Below are positions 31,378 through 40,453 of a stretch of 64,000 nt of DNA, in pieces. The position numbers and the translations under genes are program-made. Under the pieces are notes generated by a model. It was not told where the DNA came from and made no database searches. It saw nothing but the letters and a program-made list of their open reading frames with translations. Source of the DNA: Leifsonia shinshuensis (GTDB lineage Bacteria > Actinomycetota > Actinomycetes > Actinomycetales > Microbacteriaceae); NCBI RefSeq assembly GCF_031456835.1, contig NZ_JAVDVK010000001.1:1798001-1862000 (forward strand), in the 5' to 3' direction. The first letter of the stretch is position 1. The number at the start of each line of letters is the position of its first letter.

Positions 31378-32217
31378 GTGATCGATCGCATCGGACTCGC
31401 CGAATTCCTCCGGACGCGGCGCGACCTGCTGCAGCCGGAGGACGTGGGTCTCCCCCGCGGCAGCCGTCGCCGCACGTCCGGGCTGCGGCGCGAGGAAGTG
31501 GCGGCACTGGCCCACATGTCCGTCGACTACTACGCCCGTCTGGAGCGGGAACGGGGTCCTCAGCCGTCCGAGCAGATGCTCGCATCCATCGCACAGGGGC
31601 TGCATCTCTCCCATGCCGAGCGCGATCACCTGTTCCGTCTCGCCGGTCACACCCCGCCGGCGCAGGGCTCCGAGAGCGAGCACGTGAGCCCCGGCCTGCT
31701 GCGCGTGCTCGACCGGCTCGACGACACCCCGGCCGAGATCGTGACCGAACTGGGAGAGACGCTGCGGCAGAGCCGGATGGGCGTGGCACTGACGGGCGAC
31801 ACGGCGTCGCTCCGCGGTCCGGAGCGCAGTCTCGGGGTGCGATGGTTCACCGATCCCGCCTCACGCCGTCTGTACGCGCCGCGCGACCACGACTTCCTGA
31901 GCCGGATGTTCGCCTCCGGCCTGCGCGAGATCGTGACGGCCCGTGGCCCCGGCTCACGAGCGGCCGCCCTGGCGGAGTACATCCTCGACCGCAGCGCCGA
32001 GTTCCGGACGCTCTGGGCGGCGCACGAGGTCGGGCTCCGGCCGAAGGAGGTCAAACATTTCGCGCACCCGGAGGTCGGGGAGCTCGAACTCCACTGCCAG
32101 CAGCTCGTCGACCCGGGTCACGCGCACTCGCTGCTGGTCTACACGGCGATCCCGGGCAGTGAGTCCGCGGAGAAGCTGCGACTGCTGTCGGTCATCGGGG
32201 CCCAGGCACTGCGCTGA
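31378..32217 (+). CDS. MmyB-family transcriptional regulator (XRE HTH plus ligand-binding domain)
   Basis: The 279-aa protein has an N-terminal XRE-type HTH (residues 5-85, with [26 protein letters not shown]) and a C-terminal MmyB-like PAS-type ligand-binding domain from about residue 105 to 270 ([13 protein letters not shown] and [12 protein letters not shown]). Family members often sit divergently from an SDR or oxidoreductase gene and repress it, with a fatty-acid-like ligand as proposed for MmyB. The gene arrangement here fits that. The ligand cannot be read from sequence. Confidence 0.9.
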   Translation: MIDRIGLAEFLRTRRDLLQPEDVGLPRGSRRRTSGLRREEVAALAHMSVDYYARLERERGPQPSEQMLASIAQGLHLSHAERDHLFRLAGHTPPAQGSESEHVSPGLLRVLDRLDDTPAEIVTELGETLRQSRMGVALTGDTASLRGPERSLGVRWFTDPASRRLYAPRDHDFLSRMFASGLREIVTARGPGSRAAALAEYILDRSAEFRTLWAAHEVGLRPKEVKHFAHPEVGELELHCQQLVDPGHAHSLLVYTAIPGSESAEKLRLLSVIGAQALR

Positions 32218-32240
32218 GGGTCGCGTCGCCGGGTTGGACG

Positions 32241-33125
32241 CTAGAGCTCCCGTATCGCGCGAGTCCTCTCAGCCCGGAGGGCCAGCTCCGCGCCCTCCGG
32301 GTAGCCGACCTCCAGCAGGGTGAGACCGCGGGCGGGCATGACCTTGAACGCGCTGGTCCGGCGGCGCTCGTCGCGCAGGGCGACCAGGGCGCCCGGCTCC
32401 AGCTTGCCCTCCCCCACCTCGACGCACGCGCCGACCAGGGCGCGGACCATGCTGTGGCAGAACGCGTCGGCGGTCAGGTCGGCGATCAGCACGCCCTCGG
32501 CATCCCTGCTCCACGAGAAGGCCTGCAACGTCCGGATGGTCGTCGCGCCCTCCCGCGCCTTGCAGTAGCTGGCGAAGTCGTGCAGTCCGAGGAGTCCGTG
32601 CGAGGCCATGTCCATGCGGGCGACGTCGAGATCCGACGACACCCACGCCGTGCGGTGGCGCTGCAGCGGGTCGCGCAGCGCGAGACGGTCGGCGACCCGG
32701 TACTCGTAGCGGCGCCAGAGCGCCGAGAACCGGGCGTCGAACCCGTCGGGCGCGACGGTCGCGGCGAGCACCACGACGTCGGAGACCGGGCCGAGGATGC
32801 CGTTGAGCCGGCGGCCCAGCGCCTCCTCCGCCGAGAGCGGCGGCCGCTTGCCGTGCGGTTTGCGCAGCACAGCCTCCTGCTCCGGGGTGAGATCGATGTG
32901 CGCCACCTGGCCGACGGCATGGACCCCGGCGTCGGTGCGTCCCGCGACCGTGAGCAGCGGAGGCTCCCCCGCCCGGCGGAAGATCGTCGCCAGCGCGTCC
33001 TCCAGCGTCCCCTGCACCGTCCGCAGCCCGGGCTGACGCCCCCAGCCGTTGAAGTCGGTGCCCTGGTACGCGATGTCGAGCCGGTAGCGGCGCGCCAGCC
33101 GAGGCGCGGCCGCGTCAGTAGGCAC
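32241..33125 (-). CDS. truA: tRNA pseudouridine(38-40) synthase TruA
   Basis: TruA converts uridines 38-40 of the anticodon arm to pseudouridine. The 294-aa product has the catalytic Asp in VAGRTDAGVHAVGQVAH near residue 62, and the conserved LDIAYQGTDFNGWGRQPG near residue 14 and AFCHSMVRALVG near residue 230. The start is the GTG at 33125, inside the end of the upstream GNAT gene (11-nt overlap); the longer upstream frame is not coding. This gene is the usual neighbour of rplQ in the alpha operon, but here the GNAT gene and two hairpins separate them. Confidence 0.96.
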   Translation of the reverse strand: MPTDAAAPRLARRYRLDIAYQGTDFNGWGRQPGLRTVQGTLEDALATIFRRAGEPPLLTVAGRTDAGVHAVGQVAHIDLTPEQEAVLRKPHGKRPPLSAEEALGRRLNGILGPVSDVVVLAATVAPDGFDARFSALWRRYEYRVADRLALRDPLQRHRTAWVSSDLDVARMDMASHGLLGLHDFASYCKAREGATTIRTLQAFSWSRDAEGVLIADLTADAFCHSMVRALVGACVEVGEGKLEPGALVALRDERRRTSAFKVMPARGLTLLEVGYPEGAELALRAERTRAIREL

Positions 33126-34140
33126 GGACCAGACCCGTCTCGGCCTGCGTGGTGACGAAGCCCATCCCGGTGTACAGGCCCAGCGCACCGGTCGGGTTCT
33201 CGGCGTCCACGTCGAGCACCACCTTGTCCCAGCCGCGCGCGGCGCACGCCTCGAGCACGCTGCGCAGCAGTGTCGGTGCGATACGGCGACCGCGGTACGG
33301 CCGCGTCACCGCCACGGTCGACACGTACGCGCCGGTGAAGCCCTGCCCCTCCCAGTCGTCCTCGTTCACGTCGGTGAGCAGCACGCCGGCGACCTCGTCG
33401 CCCGCCAGCGCCACGAAGGAGAGCTCCGGTACGAAGACGCCCGAGACCAGTCCGGCGAACTGCTCGTCGCTGAGCGGCTGGCTGCCCCAGTGGTCGCGGA
33501 AGGCGTCGTCGCGCGCCACGTGGACGGCATCGGCCAGCTCGCTCGTGTACGGCACGATCCGCACATCCACCGTCGGAGAGACGTCGGGGATGGGGTCCCG
33601 CAGGTCGCGCTCCATGGTGCGGAAGTAGCGCGCCACCTCGAACCCGCCGGCCAGCAGCAGCCGCTCACGGTCGGGCGCCCGGCGGTCCGCGTAGCCGACG
33701 AGCCAGCCGGGCAGCGTCTTCTCCGAGGCGGCGAGCTTCTGCTCGCCGCGGGCGCGCTGCCAGGCGAGCAGCTCGCGCCCGATCCCCTGTCCCCGGAACT
33801 CAGGATGCACGCCGCCGTTCATGAACTCCCGCACCAGCGTCTCCTGCCGGGGCGGTTCCATGACGACCCCGACCGCGACGACGCGTCCGTCCGCGGTGAC
33901 CGCGAGCAGCGTGTCGGCCTCGAGGTCGACGAAGCTGTAGCCGAGCTCCTCCTCGACCTCCTCGCGGGTGGCGACATAGTTCGGGTGGTCCTGGACGGCG
34001 ATCGCCCGGTACACCTCGTGCACGGCGTCGACGTCCGCCGCCGTGGCGGGACGCCAGTCGGCGATGAGGGGATGCTGCGGGCGGTAGGTCGGCGGCGCGG
34101 TGACCCGCTCGCGGAGCGGCGGCAGGGTGTCGTCGGTCAT
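33115..34140 (-). CDS. double-GNAT acetyltransferase
   Basis: The 341-aa product contains two GNAT domains. The first, residues 25-155, has GVHPEFRGQGIGRELLAW with the Q/RxxGxG acetyl-CoA motif; the second, residues 190-335, has VAVTRPYRGRRIAPTLL. The layout resembles mycothiol synthase MshD and its many paralogues, but I cannot claim that activity. It overlaps truA by 11 nt. The gap of 165 bp to rplQ holds a palindromic repeat and the rplQ terminator. Confidence 0.82.
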   Translation of the reverse strand: MTDDTLPPLRERVTAPPTYRPQHPLIADWRPATAADVDAVHEVYRAIAVQDHPNYVATREEVEEELGYSFVDLEADTLLAVTADGRVVAVGVVMEPPRQETLVREFMNGGVHPEFRGQGIGRELLAWQRARGEQKLAASEKTLPGWLVGYADRRAPDRERLLLAGGFEVARYFRTMERDLRDPIPDVSPTVDVRIVPYTSELADAVHVARDDAFRDHWGSQPLSDEQFAGLVSGVFVPELSFVALAGDEVAGVLLTDVNEDDWEGQGFTGAYVSTVAVTRPYRGRRIAPTLLRSVLEACAARGWDKVVLDVDAENPTGALGLYTGMGFVTTQAETGLVRAY

Positions 34141-34186
34141 CCCTTCACCCTAGAGCCTCGGCTCCCACCCGCGCCCGCCCATCCAA

Positions 34187-34235
34187 GGGTCGCAACACGC
34201 GGTTATCCGGCGGCCAGAACGGCGTGTTGCGACCC
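34187..34235. repeat. palindromic intergenic element, second type
   Basis: Perfect 14-bp arms GGGTCGCAACACGC and GCGTGTTGCGACCC flank a 21-nt centre. It lies between the GNAT gene and the rplQ terminator. The arms differ from those of the 68-bp family, so it may be a separate REP-like element. The remaining bases of the 34141-34305 gap hold only the terminator. Confidence 0.75.
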
Positions 34236-34255
34236 CTCAATGCCGGCGGAACGAC

Positions 34256-34287
34256 GAAGGCCCCGCATCCGGGGATGCGGGGCCTTC
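34256..34287 (-). terminator. intrinsic terminator of the S10-spc-alpha super-operon
   Basis: A 15-bp stem, arms GAAGGCCCCGCATCC and GGATGCGGGGCCTTC, with a minimal loop lies 18 bp after the rplQ stop. It marks the end of the long ribosomal transcript. Confidence 0.9.
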
Positions 34288-34305
34288 GTTCGGAACGGGA
34301 GGGTG

Positions 34306-34878
34306 TTACGCCTTCTCCGCCTCGGTCTCGGCGTCGGACTCGCCGGCAACCTCGGTGTCGGCGGTGGCGTCCTCCGCGACCTCGGCCTCGGCGGCCGCGG
34401 TCTCGGTGCTGGTCTCCTCGACCGGGGTCTCCTCGGTCGCGGTCTCCTCGGTCGAGGTCTCCTCGGCCGGCGCGGCCTTGGGGGCGGCGGAGGTCTTGGT
34501 CGACTTCACCTTCGGGGTGACCGGCTCGAGGACGAGCTCGATCTGAGCCATCGGGGCGTTGTCGCCCTTGCGGAAGCCGAGCTTCGTGATGCGGGTGTAG
34601 CCGCCCTCACGCTCGGCGACCAGCGGCGCGATCTCCGTGAAGAGCTCGTGCACGACGGACTTGTCGCTGATCACGGCGAGCACGCGACGGCGGGCGTGCA
34701 GGTCGCCGCGCTTCGCGAACGTGATCAGGCGCTCGGCCACGGGACGGAGGCGCTTCGCCTTGGTCTCGGTGGTCTTGATGCTCTTGTGGGTGAAGAGCGC
34801 AGCGGCCAGGTTCGCGAGCAGCAGGCGCTCGTGCGCCGGGCCGCCCCCGAGGCGGGGGCCCTTGGTGGGCTTAGGCAT
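34306..34878 (-). CDS. rplQ: 50S ribosomal protein L17
   Basis: L17 is a large-subunit protein near the exit tunnel. The first 118 residues are the core ([20 protein letters not shown]). The last 70 are an acidic Glu/Thr/Ala tail rich in [14 protein letters not shown] repeats, so the product is 190 aa instead of the usual 117-127. Such tails occur in other actinobacteria. It lies 54 bp after rpoA. Confidence 0.98.
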   Translation of the reverse strand: MPKPTKGPRLGGGPAHERLLLANLAAALFTHKSIKTTETKAKRLRPVAERLITFAKRGDLHARRRVLAVISDKSVVHELFTEIAPLVAEREGGYTRITKLGFRKGDNAPMAQIELVLEPVTPKVKSTKTSAAPKAAPAEETSTEETATEETPVEETSTETAAAEAEVAEDATADTEVAGESDAETEAEKA

Positions 34879-34932
34879 GATCGGTTATCTCCAGTGTTGA
34901 AAAGGTCTGATGGCTGAGTCGGACGACGAGCC

Positions 34933-35931
34933 TCAGATGGTGGTGGACTCGTCCTCGTCGTAGCCGCTGTAGAAGTGGGCGCCGTCGAACCCGGGGACCG
35001 AGTCCTTCAGCGACAGGCCCATCTCCGTCAGCTTGTCCTTGACCTCATCCACCGACTTCTGACCGAAGTTGCGGATGTTCATGAGCTGCGTCTCCGACAG
35101 CGAGACGAGCTCGCTCACGGTGTTGATGCCCTCGCGCTTGAGGCAGTTGTACGAACGGACCGACAGGTCGAGGTCCTCGATCGGCATCGACAGCTCGGAG
35201 CTGAGGACGGCGTCGACCGGAGCCGGGCCGATCTCGATGCCCTCGGCTGCGCTGTTGAGCTCGCGGGCCAGACCGAACAGCTCGACCAGGGTGCGGCCGG
35301 CCGAGGCGATGGCGTCGCGCGGGCTGATCGCGGGCTTGGTCTCCACGTCGACGACCAGACGGTCGAAGTCGGTGCGCTCACCGGCACGGGTGGCCTCGAC
35401 ACGGTAGGTGACCTTGAGGACGGGCGAGTAGATCGAGTCGATCGGGATCTGGCCCGCCTCGCTGTACTCGTTGCGGTTCTGCTGCGCCGAGACGTAGCCG
35501 CGGCCGCGCTCGATGGTCAGCTCGACCTCGAACTTCGCCTTGTCGTTGAGCGTCGCGATGACGAGCTCGGGGTTGTGGATCTCCACACCGGCCGGGGCCG
35601 AGATGTCGGCGGCGGTGACCTGACCGGCGCCCGTCTTGCGGAGGTACGCGGTGATCGGCTCGTCGTGCTCGCTCGAGACCACCAGACCCTTGATGTTCAG
35701 GATGATCTCGGTCACGTCCTCCTTCACGCCCGGCACGGTGCTGAACTCGTGCAGCACACCGTCGATGCGGATGCTGGTGACCGCGGCGCCGGGGATGGAG
35801 GAGAGCAGGGTGCGGCGCAGGGAGTTGCCGAGGGTGTATCCGAAGCCGGGCTCCAGCGGCTCGATGACGAACCGCGAGCGGAACTCGGAGATGTTCTCTT
35901 CGGTGAGCGTAGGACGCTGTGCAATGAGCAC
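34933..35931 (-). CDS. rpoA: DNA-directed RNA polymerase subunit alpha
   Basis: The 332-aa alpha subunit assembles RNA polymerase and contacts upstream promoter DNA and activators. The N-terminal domain begins [16 protein letters not shown] and includes [20 protein letters not shown] near residue 30. The C-terminal domain (residues 255-315) has [20 protein letters not shown]. The start is a GTG at 35931. A 121-nt gap with a strong hairpin separates it from rpsK, where rpsD often lies in other bacteria. Confidence 0.98.
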   Translation of the reverse strand: MLIAQRPTLTEENISEFRSRFVIEPLEPGFGYTLGNSLRRTLLSSIPGAAVTSIRIDGVLHEFSTVPGVKEDVTEIILNIKGLVVSSEHDEPITAYLRKTGAGQVTAADISAPAGVEIHNPELVIATLNDKAKFEVELTIERGRGYVSAQQNRNEYSEAGQIPIDSIYSPVLKVTYRVEATRAGERTDFDRLVVDVETKPAISPRDAIASAGRTLVELFGLARELNSAAEGIEIGPAPVDAVLSSELSMPIEDLDLSVRSYNCLKREGINTVSELVSLSETQLMNIRNFGQKSVDEVKDKLTEMGLSLKDSVPGFDGAHFYSGYDEDESTTI

Positions 35932-36001
35932 TATTGATTCCTTTCGGCTGAATGTCCGCTATATGACATTCGCTTCTACTGAGGTGGGGGTGTCACGCCG
36001 T

Positions 36002-36031
36002 CAGGCGGCGACCCGGTGGAGTCGCCGCCTG
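36002..36031 (-). promoter_or_regulatory. hairpin between rpsK and rpoA
   Basis: A perfect 11-bp stem, CAGGCGGCGAC and GTCGCCGCCTG, with an 8-nt loop lies in the gap where rpsD is missing. No T-run follows on the minus strand, so it is more likely an RNA-stability, processing or partial-termination element than a full terminator. Confidence 0.6.
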
Positions 36032-36052
36032 CGGCGGACTGAAGAGAACTGC

Positions 36053-36451
36053 TTAGACGCGACGGCGCTTGGGCGGGCGGCAACCGTTGTGCGCCTGCGG
36101 GGTGACGTCGTTGATCGAGCCGACCTCGAGGCCTGCGGCCTGGAGGGAGCGGATCGCCGTCTCGCGACCCGAACCCGGGCCCTTGACGAAGACGTCGACC
36201 TTCTTCATGCCGTGCTCCTGCGCCTGACGCGCAGCCGACTCGGCGGCGAGCTGCGCCGCGAACGGGGTCGACTTGCGGGAGCCCTTGAACCCGACGCCGC
36301 CGGACGAGGCCCAGCTGATGACCGCACCGGTGGTGTCGGTGATCGAGACGATCGTGTTGTTGAACGTGCTCTTGATGTGGGCCTGGCCCACAGCGATGTT
36401 CTTCTTTTCCTTCTTGCGCGGCTTGCGAGCGGCCGACTTGGGTGCTGCCAT
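36053..36451 (-). CDS. rpsK: 30S ribosomal protein S11
   Basis: S11 forms part of the platform of the small subunit. The 132-aa product has the signature [20 protein letters not shown] and ends in the conserved [12 protein letters not shown]. The N-terminus has a Lys/Arg-rich stretch. It follows rpsM by 38 bp. Confidence 0.98.
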   Translation of the reverse strand: MAAPKSAARKPRKKEKKNIAVGQAHIKSTFNNTIVSITDTTGAVISWASSGGVGFKGSRKSTPFAAQLAAESAARQAQEHGMKKVDVFVKGPGSGRETAIRSLQAAGLEVGSINDVTPQAHNGCRPPKRRRV

Positions 36452-36489
36452 TTCTTCTCCTGAATCCTAAGAGCGTGGGGCCGCGGGCC

Positions 36490-36864
36490 TTAGCGCGCCT
36501 TCTTCTTGCCGGCCACGGTGCGCTTCGGACCCTTGCGGGTACGAGCGTTGGTCTTGGTGCGCTGGCCGCGGACCGGGAGGCCCTTGCGGTGGCGGATGCC
36601 CTCGTAGCTGCCGATCTCGACCTTGCGGCGGATGTCGGCGGCCACCTCGCGGCGCAGGTCGCCCTCCACCTTGAAGTTGCCCTCGATGTAGTCGCGGAGA
36701 GCGACGAGCTGCTCGTCGGTCAGGTCCTTGACGCGGATGTCGCCCGAGATCTCGGTCTCGCGCAGTGTCTGGAGGGCGCGGGTGCGGCCGACTCCGTAGA
36801 TGTAGGTGAGTGCGACCTCCACGCGCTTCTCGCGCGGGATGTCGACGCCTGCTAGACGTGCCAT
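36490..36864 (-). CDS. rpsM: 30S ribosomal protein S13
   Basis: S13 contacts the 50S subunit and the P-site tRNA through its tail. The 124-aa product starts [20 protein letters not shown], fixing the ATG at 36864. [20 protein letters not shown] is the conserved C-terminal signature. GGAGAAG lies before the start. The gap of 149 bp to rpmJ contains a nested hairpin. Confidence 0.98.
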   Translation of the reverse strand: MARLAGVDIPREKRVEVALTYIYGVGRTRALQTLRETEISGDIRVKDLTDEQLVALRDYIEGNFKVEGDLRREVAADIRRKVEIGSYEGIRHRKGLPVRGQRTKTNARTRKGPKRTVAGKKKAR

Positions 36865-36900
36865 GTGTTGGCTTCTCCTGTGATGAGTGGAGGTCTGCAG

Positions 36901-36970
36901 CGATCCCGGTGCCCCGGCCTCCTCCGAGGGTGTCCCCCGCATCCGTCTCCGGATGCGGGTTCTGGGATCG
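36901..36970 (-). promoter_or_regulatory. nested hairpin between rpmJ and rpsM
   Basis: The inner stem CCCGCATCCG/CGGATGCGGG (36936-36945 and 36950-36959) is a perfect 10-bp helix with loop TCTC. An outer pair CGATCCC/GGGATCG (36901-36907 and 36964-36970) encloses it. It lies in the leader of rpsM; function is unknown, possibly a regulatory or processing structure. Confidence 0.6.
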
Positions 36971-37013
36971 CCTGTTCTTCTATTCGGTTGTGACTGCGTT
37001 CAGCCGCGTTCGC

Positions 37014-37127
37014 TCAGCCCTGGCGCTGCTTGTGACGCGGGTTCTCGCAGATGACCATGACCCGGCCGTTGCGACGGATGACCTTGCACTTGTCGCAGAT
37101 CTTCTTGACGGAGGGGTTGACCTTCAT
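37014..37127 (-). CDS. rpmJ: 50S ribosomal protein L36
   Basis: This 37-aa protein starts [19 protein letters not shown] and ends HKQRQG. The four zinc ligands Cys-Cys-Cys-His are visible in CDKC and C..NPRH. The full frame was read by hand because the gene is very short. It lies between infA and rpsM, its usual place, with 82 bp to infA. Confidence 0.97.
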   Translation of the reverse strand: MKVNPSVKKICDKCKVIRRNGRVMVICENPRHKQRQG

Positions 37128-37160
37128 GAGTGTTTCTAACCTTTGTTCGCTGTCCTCGTA

Positions 37161-37189
37161 CCTCGCCCGGGGCGACCCGTTGGGCGAGG
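37161..37189 (-). promoter_or_regulatory. hairpin between infA and rpmJ
   Basis: The arms CCTCGCCC and GGGCGAGG pair perfectly over 8 bp around a 13-nt loop. It is in the 82-nt gap. A small regulatory or processing hairpin is possible; no T-run follows. Confidence 0.45.
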
Positions 37190-37209
37190 CCGTTACTTAC
37201 AGCAGACCT

Positions 37210-37431
37210 TTACTTGTAGCGGTAGACGATCCGGCCGCGGGTCAGATCGTAGGGGCTCAGCTCCACGATCACGCGGTCCTCGGGGAGGATGCGGATGTAG
37301 TGCTGGCGCATCTTGCCGGAGATGTGGGCAAGAACCTTGTGACCGTTCGTCAGCTCGACGCGGAACATCGCGTTGGGCAGAGCTTCGATCACGGATCCTT
37401 CGATCTCGATGACACCGTCTTTTTTGGCCAT
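37210..37431 (-). CDS. infA: translation initiation factor IF-1
   Basis: IF-1 is a small OB-fold factor that occupies the ribosomal A site during initiation. The 73-aa product reads [19 protein letters not shown] at the start and ends with [11 protein letters not shown]. It is the first gene of the infA-rpmJ-rpsM-rpsK-rpoA-rplQ block, with its own promoter candidate 90 bp upstream. Confidence 0.98.
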   Translation of the reverse strand: MAKKDGVIEIEGSVIEALPNAMFRVELTNGHKVLAHISGKMRQHYIRILPEDRVIVELSPYDLTRGRIVYRYK

Positions 37432-37521
37432 AGCCTCACTGTCGCTAAAAGTAGTGGTTTGCTGGTCGTGCGTTGATCGGCGGAAGGCTCGTCTGAAACG
37501 TGCCTAAGACACCAAGGATCT

Positions 37522-37551
37522 ATCTTATGGGAAAGGGAGCGATTCCGCCAA
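37522..37551 (-). promoter_or_regulatory. promoter candidate for infA-rpmJ-rpsM-rpsK-rpoA-rplQ
   Basis: The minus strand reads TTGGCG (37551-37546), 18 bp, TAAGAT (37527-37522), about 90 nt before the infA start. Both hexamers differ from the consensus at two positions. It sits in the 179-bp gap after map, so it could give infA and the alpha block extra expression. Confidence 0.6.
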
Positions 37552-37610
37552 TCCGCGTGTATCATCTGCGCGCGCTCTGAGCGAACCCGCGTCGAGACGG
37601 CTCCGGCGGG

Positions 37611-38441
37611 TCACGGGATGGGGGTCGGAGTCACGCCGAACGGCGCCAGCCCGGCCGCTCCGCCGTCGCGGGCGGTCAGCACCCAGATGCCGTCCGCGTG
37701 CACGGCGACGCTGTGCTCCCAGTGCGCTGCGGCCGACGAGTCCTCCGTAGCGACGGTCCAGCCGTCGTCCTTGACGTAGGTCTCCTGGGAGCCGAGGACG
37801 ACCATCGGCTCGATGGCGACGACGAGTCCGGGCTTGATCTCCGGGCCCTTCGCGCGCACGCGGTAGTTGAAGACCGGGGGCTCCTCGTGCATCCGCCGGC
37901 CGATGCCGTGGCCGATGTAATCGGTGAGGATGCCGTAGTCGCCCTGCGTCATGATGTGGTCCTCGATCGCCTCCCCCACCTCGTTGAGGTAGCGGGCCGA
38001 AGCGAGCGTGGCGATGCCGCGCCAGAGCGACTGCTCGGTCACGTCCGAAAGTCGCTGCCGCTCGGCCACGGTCTCGGGATGCGCGGGGTCCGGCAGCACG
38101 AACGTGCGCGCCGCATCCCCGTTCCAGCCGTTCAGGATCGCGCCGCTGTCCACCGAGAGGATGTCGCCCGGTTCCAGGATGCGCCCGCTCGGGATGCCGT
38201 GCACGACCTCGTCGTTGACCGACGCGCAGATCGTGTGGTGGTATCCAGGCTCCAGCTTGAAGTTGGACGCTCCCCCGGCGTCGACGATCGCACGCTCCGC
38301 GATCGCGTCCAGCTCGAGGGTCGAGACGCCCGCCGCCACTGCCGCGGCGACGCTCTCAAGGGAGGCGGCGGTCGCCAGCCCCGGCGCGACCATGTCGCGC
38401 AACTGAGCGGGCGTCTTGTAGATCGACTTCTTGAAGACCAC
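37611..38441 (-). CDS. map: type I methionine aminopeptidase
   Basis: Map removes the N-terminal methionine from nascent proteins. The 276-aa product has the metal ligands in DSGAILNGWNGDAARTF (two Asp), GHGIGRRMHEEP (His), AIEPMV (Glu) and WEHSVAV (Glu). The start is the GTG at 38441, two bases after the adk stop. The C-terminus has a Pro/Thr-rich tail of about 20 residues. Confidence 0.97.
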   Translation of the reverse strand: MVFKKSIYKTPAQLRDMVAPGLATAASLESVAAAVAAGVSTLELDAIAERAIVDAGGASNFKLEPGYHHTICASVNDEVVHGIPSGRILEPGDILSVDSGAILNGWNGDAARTFVLPDPAHPETVAERQRLSDVTEQSLWRGIATLASARYLNEVGEAIEDHIMTQGDYGILTDYIGHGIGRRMHEEPPVFNYRVRAKGPEIKPGLVVAIEPMVVLGSQETYVKDDGWTVATEDSSAAAHWEHSVAVHADGIWVLTARDGGAAGLAPFGVTPTPIP

Positions 38442-38443
38442 CG

Positions 38444-39058
38444 TCAGGCCACGGACTCGCCCGTCGAGGCGCCGGCGACGGGGAGGATGCCCCGCTCGGC
38501 CAGCGCCGCGGCGATGCGCTCGGCCACCTCGTCGATCCCGCCGAGGCCGTCGACGGGGACGAGGAGACCGCGCTCGCGGTACACGTCGATCAGCGGGGAC
38601 GTCTCGCGCAGGTACACCTGCTGGCGGTGGCGGATCGCCTCCTCCGAGTCGTCGGCGCGGCCCTGCTCGTGGGCGCGCTTGCTGAGGCGCTCCACGATCT
38701 CGTCCTGATCGGCGGTCAGCTGGATGACGGCGTCGAGCTTCTCGCCCTGGCCGGCCAGCAGCTCGTCCAGGTACTCGACCTGAGCCAGCGTCCGCGGGTA
38801 GCCGTCGAGCAGGAAGCCGCCGGCCGCATCCTCTTCGCCCAGGCGGTCGGCGACCAGCTGGTTGGTGAGGCTGTCGGGAACGTAGTCGCCCGCATCCACG
38901 ATGGCCTTGACCTGCTTGCCGAGCTCGGTCTCGTTCTTGATGTTGGCCCGGAAGATGTCGCCCGTGGAGATGTCGGGGATCCCGTATGCGGTGGTGATGC
39001 GGGCGGCCTGGGTGCCTTTGCCCGCTCCGGGGGGACCGACGATCAGCATTCGGGTCAA
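38444..39058 (-). CDS. adk: adenylate kinase
   Basis: Adk interconverts AMP and ATP with two ADP. P-loop [14 protein letters not shown] is near residue 10, and the family stretch [16 protein letters not shown] near residue 80. The short lid is the actinobacterial type. The TTG at 39058 is chosen as the start because GAAGGG lies 9 nt upstream and it overlaps the secY stop as TTGA; the ATG at 39049 is the other choice, giving 201 aa instead of 204. The 20-residue C-terminal tail is low-complexity. Confidence 0.96.
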   Translation of the reverse strand: MTRMLIVGPPGAGKGTQAARITTAYGIPDISTGDIFRANIKNETELGKQVKAIVDAGDYVPDSLTNQLVADRLGEEDAAGGFLLDGYPRTLAQVEYLDELLAGQGEKLDAVIQLTADQDEIVERLSKRAHEQGRADDSEEAIRHRQQVYLRETSPLIDVYRERGLLVPVDGLGGIDEVAERIAAALAERGILPVAGASTGESVA

Positions 39059-40377
39059 CGCAGAAGCCCTTCGTAATGCCGCTGCTGGAGCTGGGAGTCG
39101 ATCTGCTTGACCGTCTCCAGTCCCACACCGACGATGATCAGGATGGACGTACCGCCGAACATGAAGTTCTGGCTCGCACCGATCAAGGCGAAGGCGACCA
39201 ATGGGATCAGCGCGATGATGCCGAGGTAGAACGAGCCGGGCAGCGTCACGCGGGTGAGCACGTAGTCGAGGTACTCGGCCGTCGGGCGGCCCGCGCGGAT
39301 GCCGGGGATGAAGCCGCCGTACTTCTTCATGTTGTCCGCGACCTCCTCCGGGTTGAAGGTGATGGCCACGTAGAAGTACGTGAAGCCCACGATCAGGAGG
39401 AAGTACAGGAGCATGTAGAGCGGGTGGTCGCCCTTGGTCAGGTAGTTGGTGATCCAGGTCACCCACGGCGCCGGGGCCTTGCCCGCGGCGGGCTGGTTGA
39501 ACTGCGCGATCAGGGCGGGCAGGTACAGCAGCGACGAGGCGAAGATGACGGGCACGACGCCGGCCATGTTGACCTTGATCGGGATGTACGTGTTGTTGCC
39601 GCCGTACGTCCGCCGGCCGACCATGCGCTTCGCGTACTGCACGGGGATGCGCCGCTGCGACTGCTCGACGAAGACGACGCCCATGACGATGAGCAGTCCG
39701 ATCGCGATCACGACCAGGAGGATCTCGATGCCCTGCGACTGGCCGACCGCCCAGAGCGAGGACGGGAACTGCGCGGCGATCGAGGTGAAGATGAGGAGCG
39801 ACATGCCGTTGCCGATGCCGCGCTCGGTGACGAGCTCGCCCATCCACATGATGAGGCCGGTACCGGCGGTCATCGTGATGACCATCAGCATGATCGCGTA
39901 CCACGAGTCGTCCGTGATGAGCTGCGTGCACTGCGAGACGGCGGTGGTGCCGAACAGTGCGCCGCTGCGGGCGACGGTGATGAGGGTGGTGGACTGCAGG
40001 ACGCCCAGCGCGATTGTGAGGTAGCGCGTGTACTGCGTCAGCTTGGCCTGGCCCGCCTGGCCCTCCTTGTAGAGGGTCTCGAAGCGCGGGATGACCACGC
40101 GCAGCAGCTGCACGATGATCGACGCGGTGATGTACGGCATGATGCCGAGCGCGAAGATCGAGAGCTTGAGGAGCGCGCCGCCGGAGAACAGGTTCACCAG
40201 CGAGTAGAGGCCGGACGTGTCCTGGTTGGCGTTCAGACAGGTCTGGACGTTACCGAAGTCGACGAACGGCGCAGGGATGAAGGAGCCCAACCGGAAGAGG
40301 GCGATGATGCCCAGGGTGAAGAAGATCTTCCGGCGAAGATCCGGGGTGCGGAAGATCCGCGCAACGGCGCTAAACAA
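39055..40377 (-). CDS. secY: preprotein translocase subunit SecY
   Basis: SecY is the membrane channel of the Sec translocon. The 440-aa product has ten transmembrane helices and the SecY signatures [16 protein letters not shown] near residue 76 and the plug region [13 protein letters not shown]. It begins with a TTG at 40377. It lies between rplO, across a strong hairpin, and adk, with which it overlaps. Confidence 0.98.
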   Translation of the reverse strand: MFSAVARIFRTPDLRRKIFFTLGIIALFRLGSFIPAPFVDFGNVQTCLNANQDTSGLYSLVNLFSGGALLKLSIFALGIMPYITASIIVQLLRVVIPRFETLYKEGQAGQAKLTQYTRYLTIALGVLQSTTLITVARSGALFGTTAVSQCTQLITDDSWYAIMLMVITMTAGTGLIMWMGELVTERGIGNGMSLLIFTSIAAQFPSSLWAVGQSQGIEILLVVIAIGLLIVMGVVFVEQSQRRIPVQYAKRMVGRRTYGGNNTYIPIKVNMAGVVPVIFASSLLYLPALIAQFNQPAAGKAPAPWVTWITNYLTKGDHPLYMLLYFLLIVGFTYFYVAITFNPEEVADNMKKYGGFIPGIRAGRPTAEYLDYVLTRVTLPGSFYLGIIALIPLVAFALIGASQNFMFGGTSILIIVGVGLETVKQIDSQLQQRHYEGLLR

Positions 40378-40403
40378 ACCTGCGTCCTGCTTTCCTAAGA
40401 GTC

Positions 40404-40435
40404 AGTCGGGTGGCCGGTCTCCCGGCCACCCGACT
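40404..40435 (-). terminator. strong hairpin between rplO and secY (attenuator-like)
   Basis: A perfect 14-bp stem, AGTCGGGTGGCCGG and CCGGCCACCCGACT, encloses the four-base loop TCTC. No T-run follows on the minus strand, yet the stem is among the strongest in the window. It sits between ribosomal genes and secY and may reduce or process read-through transcripts. Confidence 0.65.
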
Positions 40436-40453
40436 CGACTGCTGTTCGGGTGG

